A stretch of 64,000 bases of DNA from Capronia americana (Eukaryota > Ascomycota > Eurotiomycetes > Chaetothyriales > Herpotrichiellaceae). Below are positions 53,031 to 64,000 of the stretch, one piece after another. Made by a program: the position numbers and the translations under genes. The stretch lies in the NCBI GenBank assembly GCA_016110215.1, contig JADWQD010000005.1, forward strand, positions 1,984,001 through 2,048,000, read 5' to 3'. The notes under the pieces are model-generated. The model was given only the letters and a program-made list of their open reading frames with translations. It searched no databases and was not told the DNA's origin. Numbering within the stretch: position 1 is the stretch's first letter; each line of letters opens with the position of its first letter.

Positions 53031-55183
53031 TTATTCTATTACGATCCCCAGTCCCTGCGCGACAATTGTGGCCGCTTTCTCGCCAATAACGAGAGCTGTG
53101 TTGTACGTGTTTGCCGCGACATTGGAGGGAGCAATCGACAAGTCTAATCAGCCCGACAGGCACAGGAACAGTTAGTGTCTCAACTCCCATGGTTTGGCTG
53201 GCGATACCACAACACAACCAAACGCCACCTACTACTTCACAAAAGCTCACCGGAGATGGAGATGAAATATTCCGAAGGGCAAAGGAAAGGGAAGAAGACA
53301 AGAAAAGAGCTCACCTGCAACCATTAGCCTGCTGACGCCATAGACGTGCAAGTCTTTATCCACGACTCCTCCTTCTTCGCGTGGCCGCATCGGCGCAGAC
53401 CCCAAGTAATGCCATGCTGTTGCGATCCGCTCACGGATACAGGCCTTGATTGCTTCATCATCTTCGCTCGTGTACTCGATGTCCTTCAGGGAACCGCCAC
53501 GCAGAGCGGCTTCTCTTGCTGAACCACTCTCGAGACTCACCAAGGCCGCCTTCGAAGAGGTGGCGAACTGTGGGTGTCCGACAGTAGCTTCCCCGAGATA
53601 ACAACCCAGTCGTCGGGCGATCTCGCGAGTCCGTTTGTACGCCCAAACCTGGAGATCCAAATCGATGTCCCCGGCACCTTCAAAGAAGCCTGTGCTGATG
53701 TCCAGAGGAGCGTCAACCTGCTTCCCAGTAATGTGCACCGAGCCCTGTGAACGGGGATAGGGAATGTAGTTCCCAATCGTGAAGTACTGCCCGGGTGGTA
53801 CATCCGACGGAGGCCCGAGGTAACCAGCAAAGGATCCAGTAAGCATGAATGGTTTCGACGGATGAGGCGCAAACTCCTCAGCCCACAACTTTGCTGTACG
53901 GGGGTTCCTCATCTGCTCAACCTCCGACGTCGACGGCCGCCAACGGCCGAAAATCTCGAGACCATTGGTTCCAAGTACGGGGTTTTTCTCCGCCATGAGC
54001 TTGGGCATATGAGCAGGGTCGCGCAAAACCCAGTCCAGTGTCTCATCTTCGGGAAGGGAAGCCTTGTAAGAGAAGTGGATGAAGGGGTGATCTCTGTAGT
54101 TTTCCCCTACACCAGGAACGTCGCTCACGGTCTGTATACCAAGCTGCTCCAAATGAGCACGTCTGCCGATCCCTGATCTCTCTAGGATTGCTGGAGACCC
54201 AAAGGCGCCGCAAGATATGATTACCAACCTTTTGGCTTTCACAGTTTTCAGGGTAGGGCTCTGCAAACCTTCGGAGCACGGGGTTCCTGCAGTGACATAC
54301 TCGACGCCAGTCGCGCGATTTTGGGCGTCAAAAAGAACGCGACACACTTTTGAGTGCAGAAGAAGGTGGAGATTCGGATGGGCTCCATCCTGTAGCAGTG
54401 GATGGAGGTAGATGTGGGCCGCGTCTTGTCGCACTCCTTCTGGCGAGATGAATTTATGCATCCTCTCGAAGCCTGCGTTGCTCTCAAGATCCTGAAGATC
54501 GTCTATGCTGGGGCAGCCGTAATTGGCAGCGGACTTCAAGAAGTCATCAGAGTACGAAGTCTTCAGCCAGGAACCTTGAGATACTTGGATTGGTCCCGAC
54601 GTTCCTACGAGGTCAGTACATGTTAGCCCCTTCGTACCGCTCTGAGAGCGTGTCCTAGACGACTAACCATGAACGCTCTCTTTTACATTCTTCGTCCCAG
54701 AATGATAGGTCTCCAGCTTTTTGAGAAGGGGAATCATCTCCTGGTGACTCCAGCCCTCGGTCTTCCACTCATCAAAATCGACACCCTGAGCTCGAGCATA
54801 CATCATGAAATTAATGGAACTGGCTCCACCCAGAATTGAAGCGCGGGGGATAATCAGCGAACGACCCCCGACTTGTTGGCTCGGCCTGGCGGGGAGAAAG
54901 ACAGCGGATGTCGTGTTGGGCACTAGATGCGATAAGAACAGAGCCGGAATCTGCACGGTGGGATCCAGATAGTTGTTTCTGCCCTCCTCGATCACGAGTA
55001 TCGACAGAGTCGGATCCGCCATCTGCAATCTGCCCACGAGGACACATGCTGCAGTGCCGCCTGCCATATCCAAGTCAACTCGGAGCTGCGATGGTCGTAA
55101 AACGAAGTGTCCATAGAGAGTGAGAGAGACCAACCACCAGCAACGACAATATCATACTCTTCTCTTATTTCCAATGACTCCAT
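53031..55183 (-). CDS. GMC-family FAD-dependent oxidoreductase
   Basis: Four exons: 55183-55135, 55060-54668, 54604-53315 and 53143-53031, giving 614 residues; introns are 74, 63 and 171 bp. The first join completes the FAD-binding motif VVAGGGTAACVLVGRL (13-28), which confirms intron 1. The GMC signatures are present: RASILGGASSINFMMYARAQ (around residue 95-115) and SCGAFGSPAILERSGIG (second GMC signature). The catalytic His546 sits in AWHYLGSAPM and the partner Asn589 in ANTYNTALVIGEKAA. The enzyme likely oxidises a primary alcohol or choline-like substrate. No signal peptide is present, so it is probably intracellular. The last intron of 171 bp is unusually long for this window. Substrate cannot be read from sequence. 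Confidence 0.88.
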
Positions 55184-56639
55184 GGTCTTTGCGTTATGCT
55201 CCGCCACTATGGCTTCAAGGCTGGACTTACGGCAATTGAAGAGAAAGATAGATGTGGACAGAACCAGCTTCCAAGAAAGAAAGATACTCTTGATCCGGGC
55301 ATGGAACTGTGCGTATTTGAGGGCCGCATGCCTGAGGAGCCTCTGAATCAGTTGTGGGTTTGCTAGAGCATCAGCACTACCGCAATTCTCCCTGGGGGAA
55401 AGTTGCCCCGGTGCTGCATCACCATCTCACTTGCCGACATCCAACACACTTCGACAATGCCGGAGCGCTCCAATGGTACAGGTTCGGGGTCAGGCAAGCA
55501 GCCTTTTTGCAGGCATGGATTATGCACCTTGGTCGGCAAGAGCTCTGGAACAAGAGATGGCACAGAGTCTTAGACTCCTTCTCTATGCTTGTTACAACTC
55601 CAAAGATGCCGTAATTAACGGCTTACATTGACGACTGTCTTGCCCAGAGGTCTCTGAGGAAGACTACTAGCTTGAAAAGAACAGAAACGATTAGAGACGC
55701 ATCAGTTCTGTCGTGCGAGAGCGGTCGTGCGAGCGCGGTCACCCCTGACTCTTAGTGGCAGATCGACTATGCGATGTTGGCAGTCGATACGCTGTAAGGA
55801 TCTGCCGAACGAAAGAGATGTCGAATTTGGCGAGCTCAATCTCCAGAAGCCAGTCCCTGCGCAGGGTTCGGAAAGATTTATGCGACTTCTTCGAGGTTGG
55901 TAGTCTCCGAATACCTATTCGGCCAAAGAACAAGGGTATGAGACCGTCCTCGCCTCCAATCAGATACCTCTTAAGCGGGCTCTTGCTTCTCTTGGCCCTG
56001 CGGCGTTCCCCTGCTACATTCACGACATTGTCCTTAAAGAACAATACTCTTTACGCTCAATACAGTATGCGGGACTTCGTGATCGGCGATATGCAACGGC
56101 CGTAGGCATACCGCCGAAACGGTGGAGCCAAGGCCACTCAAGTTGTCCCAGCGTGCCCAGCCTATTCAATGCCGCCAGTCGGGGTCCAGAGGTGCGAATA
56201 TCCCAGGGGGCTGTTATCCTACGGAAGAGACGGAACATTACAACCCATGCAGATGCATGTTAGTCGATGAGCGTGTCTGTCAACCGCCAATCGTCAGCTG
56301 AGAATGGAAATCTTACGGTACGCTCGCTCCGTTCCCGTATGTATTGGACTGCATTGACATCCCTACCCCGTGCGAGGCAACTCCACATATAAAGCCGTGC
56401 TTACTGGACATATAGGATAGCTGCGAGCGGCCGGAATCCGCCTAACCCGCTGTGTTACTCACCTTTACTTAACGACGTGGCGCTGACAGGATGATTTTCT
56501 AGAAATTCCACTTTCTGAGCATCCTCTAAAAGTGTGAGCATTCGATATCAAACCCCGCGGGGTCAGAACCTGAAGATGGTCTAAATGCTTCTGTCCGAGG
56601 GTCCGCGTTTACCATTACCTGAGCTATTACTTCATCCCA
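55184..56639. other. Intergenic region, nothing recognised
   Basis: About 1.45 kb. A short direct repeat (TCGTGCGAGAGCGG/TCGTGCGAGCGCGG) lies at about 55709-55738. Longer frames around 55740-56105 overlap on both strands and show no known family. Confidence 0.45.
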
Positions 56640-57135
56640 GACCTGTGGCCAAATTTCCGTCCTTTGTCGGTCCCGCACATGGGACCGGGCTCATAGACAC
56701 GATGGTCTTCCCACATTTTTCCACGAGTCGCAAACCTTCTCTTGGGGTGGTGATATATTTGTTTGCTCCTTGCTCGGTAGTGCGGACAAAAGAACTAGGC
56801 CAGGAATCTCAGCAAGGGATTGGTCATGCGACGTCCGAGGTCACTGTGACAGAATCCAGGGCAAGCTGTATTGATGATGACTTTAGGATTGCCATCTGTG
56901 TCTTTCGGGACTGGAAGAGCTGCAAGATGGTGGAAAGAACGCCGAATTATTCTAGCATGAGCATCGATCTGGCGTATTATTGAGTCGGGCCACCAAAATT
57001 CCCCTGGAGGGAGGTACTCCCGAGCCTTGAGGTCCTTGGAGGATTGCTCGCAGGTTCGCTGGCTATGGAAATCCTGCATCTGTTCTGGCTGAATAGCCAA
57101 CACGGCGCTAGAGGAGATAAATGAATATCAGGTGA
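56640..57135 (-). pseudogene. Decayed short-chain dehydrogenase/reductase
   Basis: The reverse strand retains pieces of an SDR protein in shifting frames. The longest open part (57103-56798) has AIQPEQMQDFH, LPVPKDTDGNPKVIINTACPGFCHSDLGRR and then a TAG at 56797-56795. In another frame near 56950-56980 the catalytic motif reads YARSM, so Tyr of YxxxK is kept (codon at 56976-56974) and Lys is changed to Met, followed by a stop. A further frame gives FVRTTEQGANKYITT, and a third the KMWEDHRVYEPGPM tail. The N-terminal Rossmann NAD-binding motif is missing. At least three frameshifts and stops make it non-functional. It lies next to an oxidoreductase-transporter cluster. Confidence 0.68.
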
Positions 57136-57317
57136 GGTCTGTAGCTATTATCGTCGCCAGTACGAGCCGCTGCAACGGTCTTGTCTGGAGAGGCTGTGAC
57201 TACTTTCGTTGCAGAGGAGAAGTCACCGTTTCTTTGCAACCCAATCCATTGTTTTCCCTTCCGGGGTGGGGGTTCAGTTTGAACTCGCCTGATAGCATAT
57301 CAATTTCTTCCGGACCT

Positions 57318-60174
57318 CTAGTTTCCATGTAGCTCTCTCCTTTGAAGGTCCTTCAGAACATTCATGCCCTCTCTAACGACAGCCCACCTGACCGTGCCAA
57401 GATGCTTGACCATACATGTCAGCAAACCGTGTGGGGGATATTTACCGGCCACGGCACGGATGTCTTTACGGAATGTGTCGTTCTTTAACGGGTCCAGTCG
57501 AGAGAGCGCGCTGATCAGGGCGCTCATCTCGGTGCGAGAGTCCCATTCGGAATCTTCATTGTCGCTCTCTTTGAGTGCCACATCGCTTTCCAAGGGTTTG
57601 AAGCAGTTGTCTGCAGCCGATGAGACGGTGGTTGTTGTTGTTACAGTGGTAGTGTAAAGCGCCCAACAAGTCAAAGTGGCCAGGTAAAGACACCAAGGGA
57701 AATGGATCATGTCATCGACGTTCCAGTTGTCGAGTTTTCTGATCCCGTCCCGCACGAGTCGGGCGGCATGCCAAGTGGCGCGGGCCACGCTCCCGCCGGC
57801 GTCTCGGGTGTGGAAGAACTCGTCGAGCCGCGACCGCGACCGGCGTCGGTCGAGCTCCGACACGGGACGGCCGAGGATATGGCGCGCGCCGGCGTGGATC
57901 TGGAGATCGGCAATCTCGACCTCCAACAGGATTTGCGCCGTGTGGTAGACGGCGGAATGGGCGACGGTGAAGCGTAAAAACCTCTGCGCCGAGGCCGTGG
58001 GCGGCAAAGAGGCGAGCACTTCTTTCGTGTACCGATCGAAATCGACTTTCCAGCGCGTATAGCAGGCCGAGATCTTCGATTGCCACCGCGAAGACGACGA
58101 CGATGACGATGCTACCGCGGGCGTCGCGGTGACATTCTTCAGGGCGGTCTGGTCGCGGCGGCGAAAGTCCCACGACAACGACATGAGGCCGTGCAGGATC
58201 AAGACCCTCGACAGCACATTGAGGTGGCGTGGCGCCGACGACCCGTGCGGGTCCGTGTACATTTGGAGGATGGTTAAATATGGTTGCGGCGCCGGCGACG
58301 CGCGCGTCCACTCCCACCACTCTTCGGCGGTTTCGGCTTCCCACACGGCCGTGTCCCAAGGTAAGGTGACCTTGAGCTCCGAGGCGTTCATGCACAGAAT
58401 CTGCGCGAAGAAGATGGCGTGCTGCGTGTCCCACATGAACGAGATCAGCGCCAGGCGCCGCATCTGTTCCACCTCGACGGCCTGCCGCCAGTATTCGTCG
58501 AGAGTCTGCGTCCTTTCGTCCCATGGTTGGACGTGCGTATGGAGACATTCGCTTCGGCGTAACAGACTAGAAAAGATTAGTTTCCATTTCCAATTAGAAG
58601 TCGGAGAGATTCTTCCCCAGGAGAGAGAGGTTTGTTGGAAGGAACAAAAGGAAAGGGATTGCCGACATACTTGATCTGAAGTCCATGGTACAAATTCGAC
58701 ATATCGTGTTGTCGCTCTCCGGCACGACTTTTCCCAAAGCATTCCACCAGCAGGATGGTCTGTAGCATCCACAGCCGAGGCCGCGTCCCAAAGTCCTTAC
58801 TGCTGTGGATCAACGGGCGCATCGTGTCGTGGATACACACGGCGAGTAGATGCGCCTTCTTGTCCGCGTACGTGGCTCCCAGAAGCACGATCGACATTAG
58901 TAGCAGAGGAGGTGCTTTCGAGCTGTCAAACGTTCCCGGGTGTATAAGCGGATACGTCAAGTTGAACCGAGTGAAGAATAGGTCACAGTATTTTTGTAAA
59001 GCCGCTGATGAGAGAAGCGGGTCGCACGGACTGATTTCCGACTTGTCCGGCCGGGACGGGCGGGACTGGTAGATCAGTTGCATGAGTCCGTCGCGGGCCT
59101 GGTTGGTCATGACAGGGAGTCTAGTCAGTCTTTCACGCGCCCAGCAATCTGGAGGAGGGAGGTCGTCGAAATCCTCCTCGCGGTGAGGCGTTGGATGAGG
59201 GTATTGGCGAGGACTGACAGGCGGTCGCTGCGGAGGAATAGGGACAGAAATGGCATCAGCTGCAACATGGACGGCAGGGGGAGCCGCAGAAGGAGCGGGA
59301 ACAGCAGTTTGTTGGACGGAGCCGGTCGCGTCAAACGGCGTGGGAGGCGCAAATGCATCCTGGATCTCCGTTATAGGCGCATCCGGGCCGGGCAGAGTTT
59401 CGGCGGTCAGTCTTTGTGAGTGTGTCGGCGACTGGGACTGGGATCGATCATCCCCAGCGTGGGGAATGTCACTCCCGAACAACCAGTTATAATACTGCAG
59501 TGTCGGCAGAGGGGCACTGAAGGAGATTGCTGCGACCAGAATGAATCATTAATGTCCGGACCAGACTTCGATGCCCAGGCCACCAAGGTTCACTCACTTG
59601 TATCGGGAAATAAAATATCATGGTCTGGAACATCCGACGCCGTGGCGGCCATCAGACTATGCGTCGCCCAGGTGGAATCGGACAGAAAATCAGGGTCCTG
59701 ACCATCCACCGGCACGAAACTCATGTCAATTGACGACCACGGGTCGTGTAGGTACGTGACATCGCCGCCCTGTTCGACCCCCGAGCTCGAGGTCGGCGGC
59801 GACGGCAGAGCTGCGTGCCGATGGAAGTCGGAGTGAGGCGGCCCATCTGCTCCCGGCGAGGGAATCTTGCGCGGTCGGCTTGCATTGACCACGCGCCCAT
59901 CACTGTCTCTCCATAGCCGTTTGCGCGTCGCCAGGTTGCCCCGCCCTTCTCCGCCGGCCTCGATGTCCTTTTGTTGGTGGCGTTTGAGATGGCGGTCCAG
60001 GAGGTCACGGCGGCGGAAATGCGCTGCGCACCGGGAACAAGTCAAGTCACGGTCCTTGTGGTTGTATTGGTGTCGGTGGAGGTGCTCGCGTCTGGCAAAT
60101 GATTTCCAGCACGACGGTTCGGGACAGGTGAACATCTTTTGGGATGCATCGGTCGTACGAGGGGAAGTCGCCAT
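57318..60174 (-). CDS. C2H2 zinc finger/fungal-specific transcription factor
   Basis: Three exons: 60174-59598, 59529-58671 and 58566-57318, giving 894 residues; introns are 68 and 104 bp (GTGAGT/GCAG and GTATGT/CTAG). Two C2H2 fingers lie at residues 16-40 (FTCPEPSCWKSFARREHLHR) and 44-66 (LTCSRCAAHFRRRDLLDRH), followed by a basic patch RKRLWRD. The first splice joins PDTTISFSAPLPTLQYYNWLFG-like sequence, a common hallmark of this family. The Fungal_trans domain (PF04082) covers about 280-640: SSAALQKYCDLFFTRFNLTYPLIHPGTFD, then WDTQHAIFFAQ. It is the likely regulator of the adjacent oxidoreductase and transporter; this is inference from position. Confidence 0.88.
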
Positions 60175-60507
60175 CTCTACTGTGTTGCCGTGAGGTTCGT
60201 AGAGTGGGAGGGAGGGGGAAGCATACGATCAGAAGGTGGGAGGCGTGCCTAAGTAGCTAGGCAGAGACTCGTCCGGAGCACTAGGACTTGCCTGGTCTGG
60301 GCCCGACCAGGGTCCCTGTCATGTTCGTGTCTGGGTTTTCGAGGCGGTGACCCGCTTATTTGACTCTTCGTCCTATCTTTCGCTCTTGGTTGCGATCGCG
60401 TCATCTTTGTACGACCCTTGGCGCTCTCTGGACCTCGCATCGTAAGGGATCTAATGATGCTCTTCTATCGCGATAGGATACAGTCTGCTGATAATATATC
60501 CTCGGTA
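60175..60507. other. Intergenic region, nothing recognised
   Basis: 333 bp between two minus-strand genes. It holds the regulator promoter and the 3' flank of the oxidoreductase gene. Confidence 0.5.
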
Positions 60508-61878
60508 TTAACCGGCCATTAGATGTCCAATGTCTGTCGATACCCCGGATTTCACCATTTTTCGATCCAATCCAAAGTGTAGACTTCCCCCGGTCCTCAT
60601 ATCCACGCTTTCTCTTACGCCAGCCCACCCCGGCACCACTCTCTTTAGGTATCTCATAAACTTGGCGAGTCCTACCGCATACTCAACGTTCCCTTCCGGA
60701 TCAACGACCCTCTCTGGCCATGCGATGCCAGCGCCGTAGAGGCCATCGATGGTGGTCCCATGCTCATCCGCGAACCCTCCGGTCGAGTCGAGGTGTTTTA
60801 GCGTACTCACTGGGTGGCCGCGAACCGTTAGCCGGGGAATCGGGTTAGGCGTGTACCCGACAGCCTGAATGACGTGGGTGCACTCTGGGAGATAGGCCCG
60901 GTACAGGTTAGGTTCACTTTCCGGGGTAGTCTCGATCTTCTGGAGGTATTGATATACTGGTGAGTCACCCGCCTCGAGGTTTTCTCTTGCCCAAGTCGCC
61001 ACCGTGCCTTTAAGGCCGGTACTGTCGCGAAAGATCCATCCGTCTCGTTCCTCTGCGTACCGGAGAGCGTGGCGGGTGAACCATTGGATGCGGAGGTGGG
61101 AATGAGTCGTTTCGACTAGGCGGGATAGGTTCATTAGAACCAAGATAGCACTGTGGGAGGCCCCGATGACGGCGACTGTGGTGGGCGTGTTGGAAGGCAG
61201 AGTCTGGGATAGTATAGGCGGATTTAGTCCGTCGTCCAGGCTGATTTCTTGCGGCAATAGCACCGGGAGAGGCTGCTTGGTAGGAGATGATCCAGTACAG
61301 AGTACTAGTATCTCCGCCGACGCCGTTGTATAGCTAGACTCTGGGGTCGCGATGGTCACCGTCCAGGTTCCATTCTGTCTGGTTGGTTAAGGCTGTGGGA
61401 TGCGTGGGGATTGAGACACTCACTTCCGACTGCGATGCGTCGGACACGGAACCCGTGGACATGCTGACCCCATCGTACCTCGCGAGGCCGTGGGTGAGAG
61501 CGAGGCACGCGTCTGCAGCCTCAGCGATATGGCATGTCTTCTCCTGGTCGAGGGTTCGGAGATATCTAATGGGGTTTGGGCCCGGGGCAGCGCGGGCGAT
61601 AGTACGAAAGACATCCAGGCCTTCGAAGTAGGAGACGAAAAGTTTGACTTTCGTATTGCTGGACACACCCCGGCTGGTTAGATGACAGGGCCAACGCAGA
61701 CTTGGGGGCATCCTGATGGGTCGCACCTCGGAACCTGTCTGTAACACCTGTTCAACCTGCCGCCATTGAACCGGTCATCCGCCCAGAGAATGGGAGTCTG
61801 GCGTTGTTCGAGTAGATTGCCCACAGCGGCGATGCCCGCAGGCCCGGCGCCAACCACCACTGCCCTATATTTCATCAT
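60508..61878 (-). CDS. FAD/NAD(P)-dependent pyridine-nucleotide-type oxidoreductase
   Basis: Three exons: 61878-61727, 61658-61424 and 61374-60508, giving 417 residues; introns are 68 bp (GTGCGA donor, TCTAAC branch, TCCAG) and 49 bp (GTGAGT, ending GACAG). The start MMKYRAVVVGAGPAGIAAVG carries the dinucleotide-binding GxGxxG (residues 10-15). The next part, ADDRFNGGRLNR joined to QVPSNTKVKLF, is a family landmark that the first splice restores. A second nucleotide-binding motif is VAVIGASHSAILVLM (about 230). No CxxC redox pair is present, so it is not a thioredoxin reductase; it fits a group of fungal FAD oxidoreductases without a known substrate. It faces the MFS gene across a 697-bp divergent region. 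Confidence 0.84.
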
Positions 61879-62575
61879 ATCTCAGGCTGAGGCTCAGAGG
61901 GACGTGGATACGGGCAGTCCAGGCCAGGCTCGGCGTCTTTCCTCAAGTACATATGTACCGACGATATACACGACTCTAGAAAGTTGTGGCCTACGTACAG
62001 GCCTCTGACCACACCGGACGGACACGTGTTCTCGTATACGGGCGCGAGATGGGCGGAGATAGGTAACGTGGCAGACATTGGCTGCTACGGTGGACACGCT
62101 GACACGGCATAAAGTGGATGCATCCCACTCTTGGAGCGTGAATGGGTCGAGGATGTCGTACTCGGTATGTACGAGTAGGATGTCCTTGGCGACAGGGACC
62201 GACCTTTCGGAAGTGGGCACAATGGTCCGGGCTAGGCGGCTAACTTTTTGGTTGTCACTCCTATCAATGTCGCCGTTGATAAGGGGTCCATCACGTGCGG
62301 GATCCGGACGCAGAGGTCAACGACTGTATCTCTTGCCCTAACTTCTCCACCGGGACCTAAGGTTTAGGTATCTCGAGCTTCAAGAGTGGGATCAAGCTTG
62401 TTAGACCTTGATGAAGCAAATGACACCATCAACACCATCTTGCTCGACATCTCCCCACCAACAATGGCTGTCTCAGATATTATATATTCACCGGTAGCAG
62501 GATGCGGTGACCTTGTCTCCACGCATGTTCGTGTCCAAGACTCAACCCTGGAGAGGCCCGAGGACCGAGTTCAAG
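61879..62575. promoter_or_regulatory. Divergent region between oxidoreductase and MFS genes
   Basis: 697 bp between start codons on opposite strands; shared control is possible. I see TATA-like AT-rich sequence near 62480 (TATTATATATTC), about 95 bp before the MFS start. Confidence 0.45.
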
Positions 62576-64000
62576 ATGGAAAAAACCGAAGCGACTCCCA
62601 CCACAACCAGCGCCGACGGGCCCCTTTCAAGTGAGGATGGCTGCCTCCAGATCGATTATGCCGCCGAAAAGAAGCTGGTGCGCAAGTTGGATGTAAGTTA
62701 CTTCCCCGTACGCCGCGCGCAGTCTAACAGCCAATAGCTCCATATCATGCCGTACGATTTCTCTCTCGTGTGGGATGAACGTTACTTATACCGGGTAGAA
62801 TAATCATGCTGCTGTACCTGTTCAGTTTCCTGGATCGGTAAGTCGCGTCTCTCCTCGTGGACAATGCTCGCTCTTGCTAACTCGTTCAGTGTCAATATTG
62901 GAAATGCCCGGTTCGTCCTCATCTCCAGTTGGAGAGCGTCTCCCTAACCCTAGCAGACTGTACGGTCTGGAAGAAGACATCAACCTCCACGGCAACCAAT
63001 TCCAAATTTGCGTCTCGCTCTTGTTTGTCACGTACATCACGCTGGAACTGCCCTCGAACCTGGTAGTCAAGAAGGTCGGCCCCTCGCGATGGCTCTCGTT
63101 CATTGCCTTCTCGTGGGGTATGGTCGCTACCTTCAGCGGATTCGTGCAGAACTTTGCCGGCATGGTCGTTTGCCGCCTCCTCTTGGGTGCCTTTGAAGGA
63201 GGCATGTTCCCTGGCATGGTGCTGTATTTGACCTTATTCTACACCAAGCGCGAACTTGCTTTGCGGATCGCGTACTTGTTTACGTGTTCAGCATTGGCGG
63301 GCGCCTGTGGAGGACTACTCGCGTATGGGATTGGATTCTTGGACAGTGAGCTCCCCTAGCCCTTCACCTAGAAACAATGATCCAGATTCTGACTGCGCAT
63401 GCCAGACACTGCGGGCTACCGAGGCTGGCGCTGGATCATGTGGCTCGAAGGCGCTCCGACCGTCGTGTTGGCTTTCGTTTTCTGGTTCTTCATGGCCGAC
63501 TCGCCCGAAAAGGCCAAGTATCTGACCGAGGAAGAGCGCGCGCTTTTACTCACCCGGCTGAGTCGCCAAACGGGCAACACCAAGTCCGCGCAGCAACTCC
63601 ACTGGGACGACGTCGGCAAGGGCCTCACGGATTGGAAAAGCTGGGTCTTTAGTTGTGCACAATTCGGAGTGGACACTGCGCTGTACGGGTTCAGCACGTT
63701 CCTGCCCACCATTATCCGCGGGATCATGCCCGACGCCACCAGTGCCATTGTCCAGGTCCTCACCATCCCGGTCTACTCGCTTGGCGCCGTGACCTACATC
63801 CTCGTGGCCATGGCATCTGATCGCCAGCAACGTCGCGGCATCTACTGCGTCATCTTCGGCACCGTTTCCCTCTGTGGCTACTTCATGCTCATCTCCGACG
63901 GCGGCAGCGCGGTCCACTACGCCGGATGCTTCCTGGTCGCCTGTGGCATGTACTGTGTTGTCGGTCTGCCTTTGGCCTGGCTGCCCTCCCACACTCCGCG
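62576..64000 (+). CDS. MFS transporter, Dal5/anion:cation symporter type (3' end outside window)
   Basis: Exons: 62576-62692, 62738-62751, 62799-62837, 62890-62910, 62957-63345 and 63406->64000. Joined, it reads LVRKLDLHIMPIIMLLYLFSFLD, then RVNIGNARLYGLEEDINL, the typical start of the Dal5-like family. Introns are 45, 47, 52, 46 and 60 bp, and exons 2-4 are only 14, 39 and 21 nt. About eight to nine membrane segments are visible, including FVTYITLELPSNLVVKKVGP (helix 2 landmark), LLLGAFEGGMFPG and GYRGWRWIMWLEGAPTVVLA. The loop with SPEKAKYLTEEERALLLTRL is usual for transporters of allantoate, nicotinate, pantothenate and other carboxylates. The C-terminal helices lie past the window. It is divergent from the FAD oxidoreductase. 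Confidence 0.88.

Noticed and set aside
57712..58548. Open frame of 278 codons antisense-frame in the C2H2 regulator
   Set aside because: Arg/Ala-rich translation typical of a GC-rich alternative frame; the Fungal_trans frame is the coding one.
1..64000. tRNA, rRNA or CRISPR features
   Set aside because: I looked through the intergenic stretches for tRNA A/B boxes and regularly spaced repeats and saw none; a tRNAscan run would be decisive.

Overview
The window is nuclear DNA of a filamentous ascomycete (Pezizomycotina). Genes are split by short introns (45-171 bp, mostly near 50) with GTRNGY-like donors, CTNAY branch points and AG acceptors. The gene content is typical of the group: a PalH pH sensor, Zn2Cys6 and C2H2 regulators, a NACHT-type STAND protein, DUF6604, DUF3433 and DUF6914-like proteins, a CAP/PR-1 protein and GMC and MFS families. 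I cannot place it below subphylum. Exon structures were worked out by joining reading frames across splice signals; they have not been checked against transcripts.

Left part (1-15.3 kb): the 3' part of a DUF6604 gene; a small membrane protein; a secreted cysteine-containing two-domain protein with three exons; a fungal transcription-factor-like protein without a zinc cluster; a conserved proline-rich fungal protein; and the mitofusin FZO1. FZO1 shares a promoter region with the ESCRT-III gene VPS2, whose first exon is only 6 nt.

Middle (15.3-32 kb): VPS2, a secreted CAP-domain protein with a mucin-like linker, VPS38 (PI3-kinase complex II), a large Zn2Cys6 regulator, the ambient-pH receptor PalH and an F-box protein. 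Several of these work in membrane traffic or endosomal signalling. VPS2 (ESCRT-III), VPS38 and PalH (which signals through ESCRT components) lie within about 13 kb, but nothing in the sequence shows they are co-regulated.

32-45.5 kb: an SNF2/Rad5-like ATPase and a STAND protein (DUF7708-like, NACHT, then C2H2 zinc fingers) are transcribed divergently. They are followed by an APH-like kinase, a DUF3433 membrane protein with two similar halves, and a DUF6914-like protein.

45.5-46.3 kb holds two related, diverged MITE-like elements in inverted orientation. 46.9-55.2 kb holds an EF-hand protein, a PPPDE-thioredoxin-PUL fusion, the Golgi GDPase GDA1 and a GMC oxidoreductase.

The right end (56.6-64 kb) looks like a small metabolic cluster: a decayed short-chain dehydrogenase, a C2H2/fungal-TF regulator, an FAD-dependent oxidoreductase and an MFS anion:cation-type transporter (open at the window edge). 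The transporter is cut by five introns within its first 830 nt and has exons of 14 and 21 nt.

The strongest candidates for something less usual are the STAND-zinc-finger gene, the secreted two-domain protein with dibasic processing sites, the MITE pair and the decaying right-end cluster.
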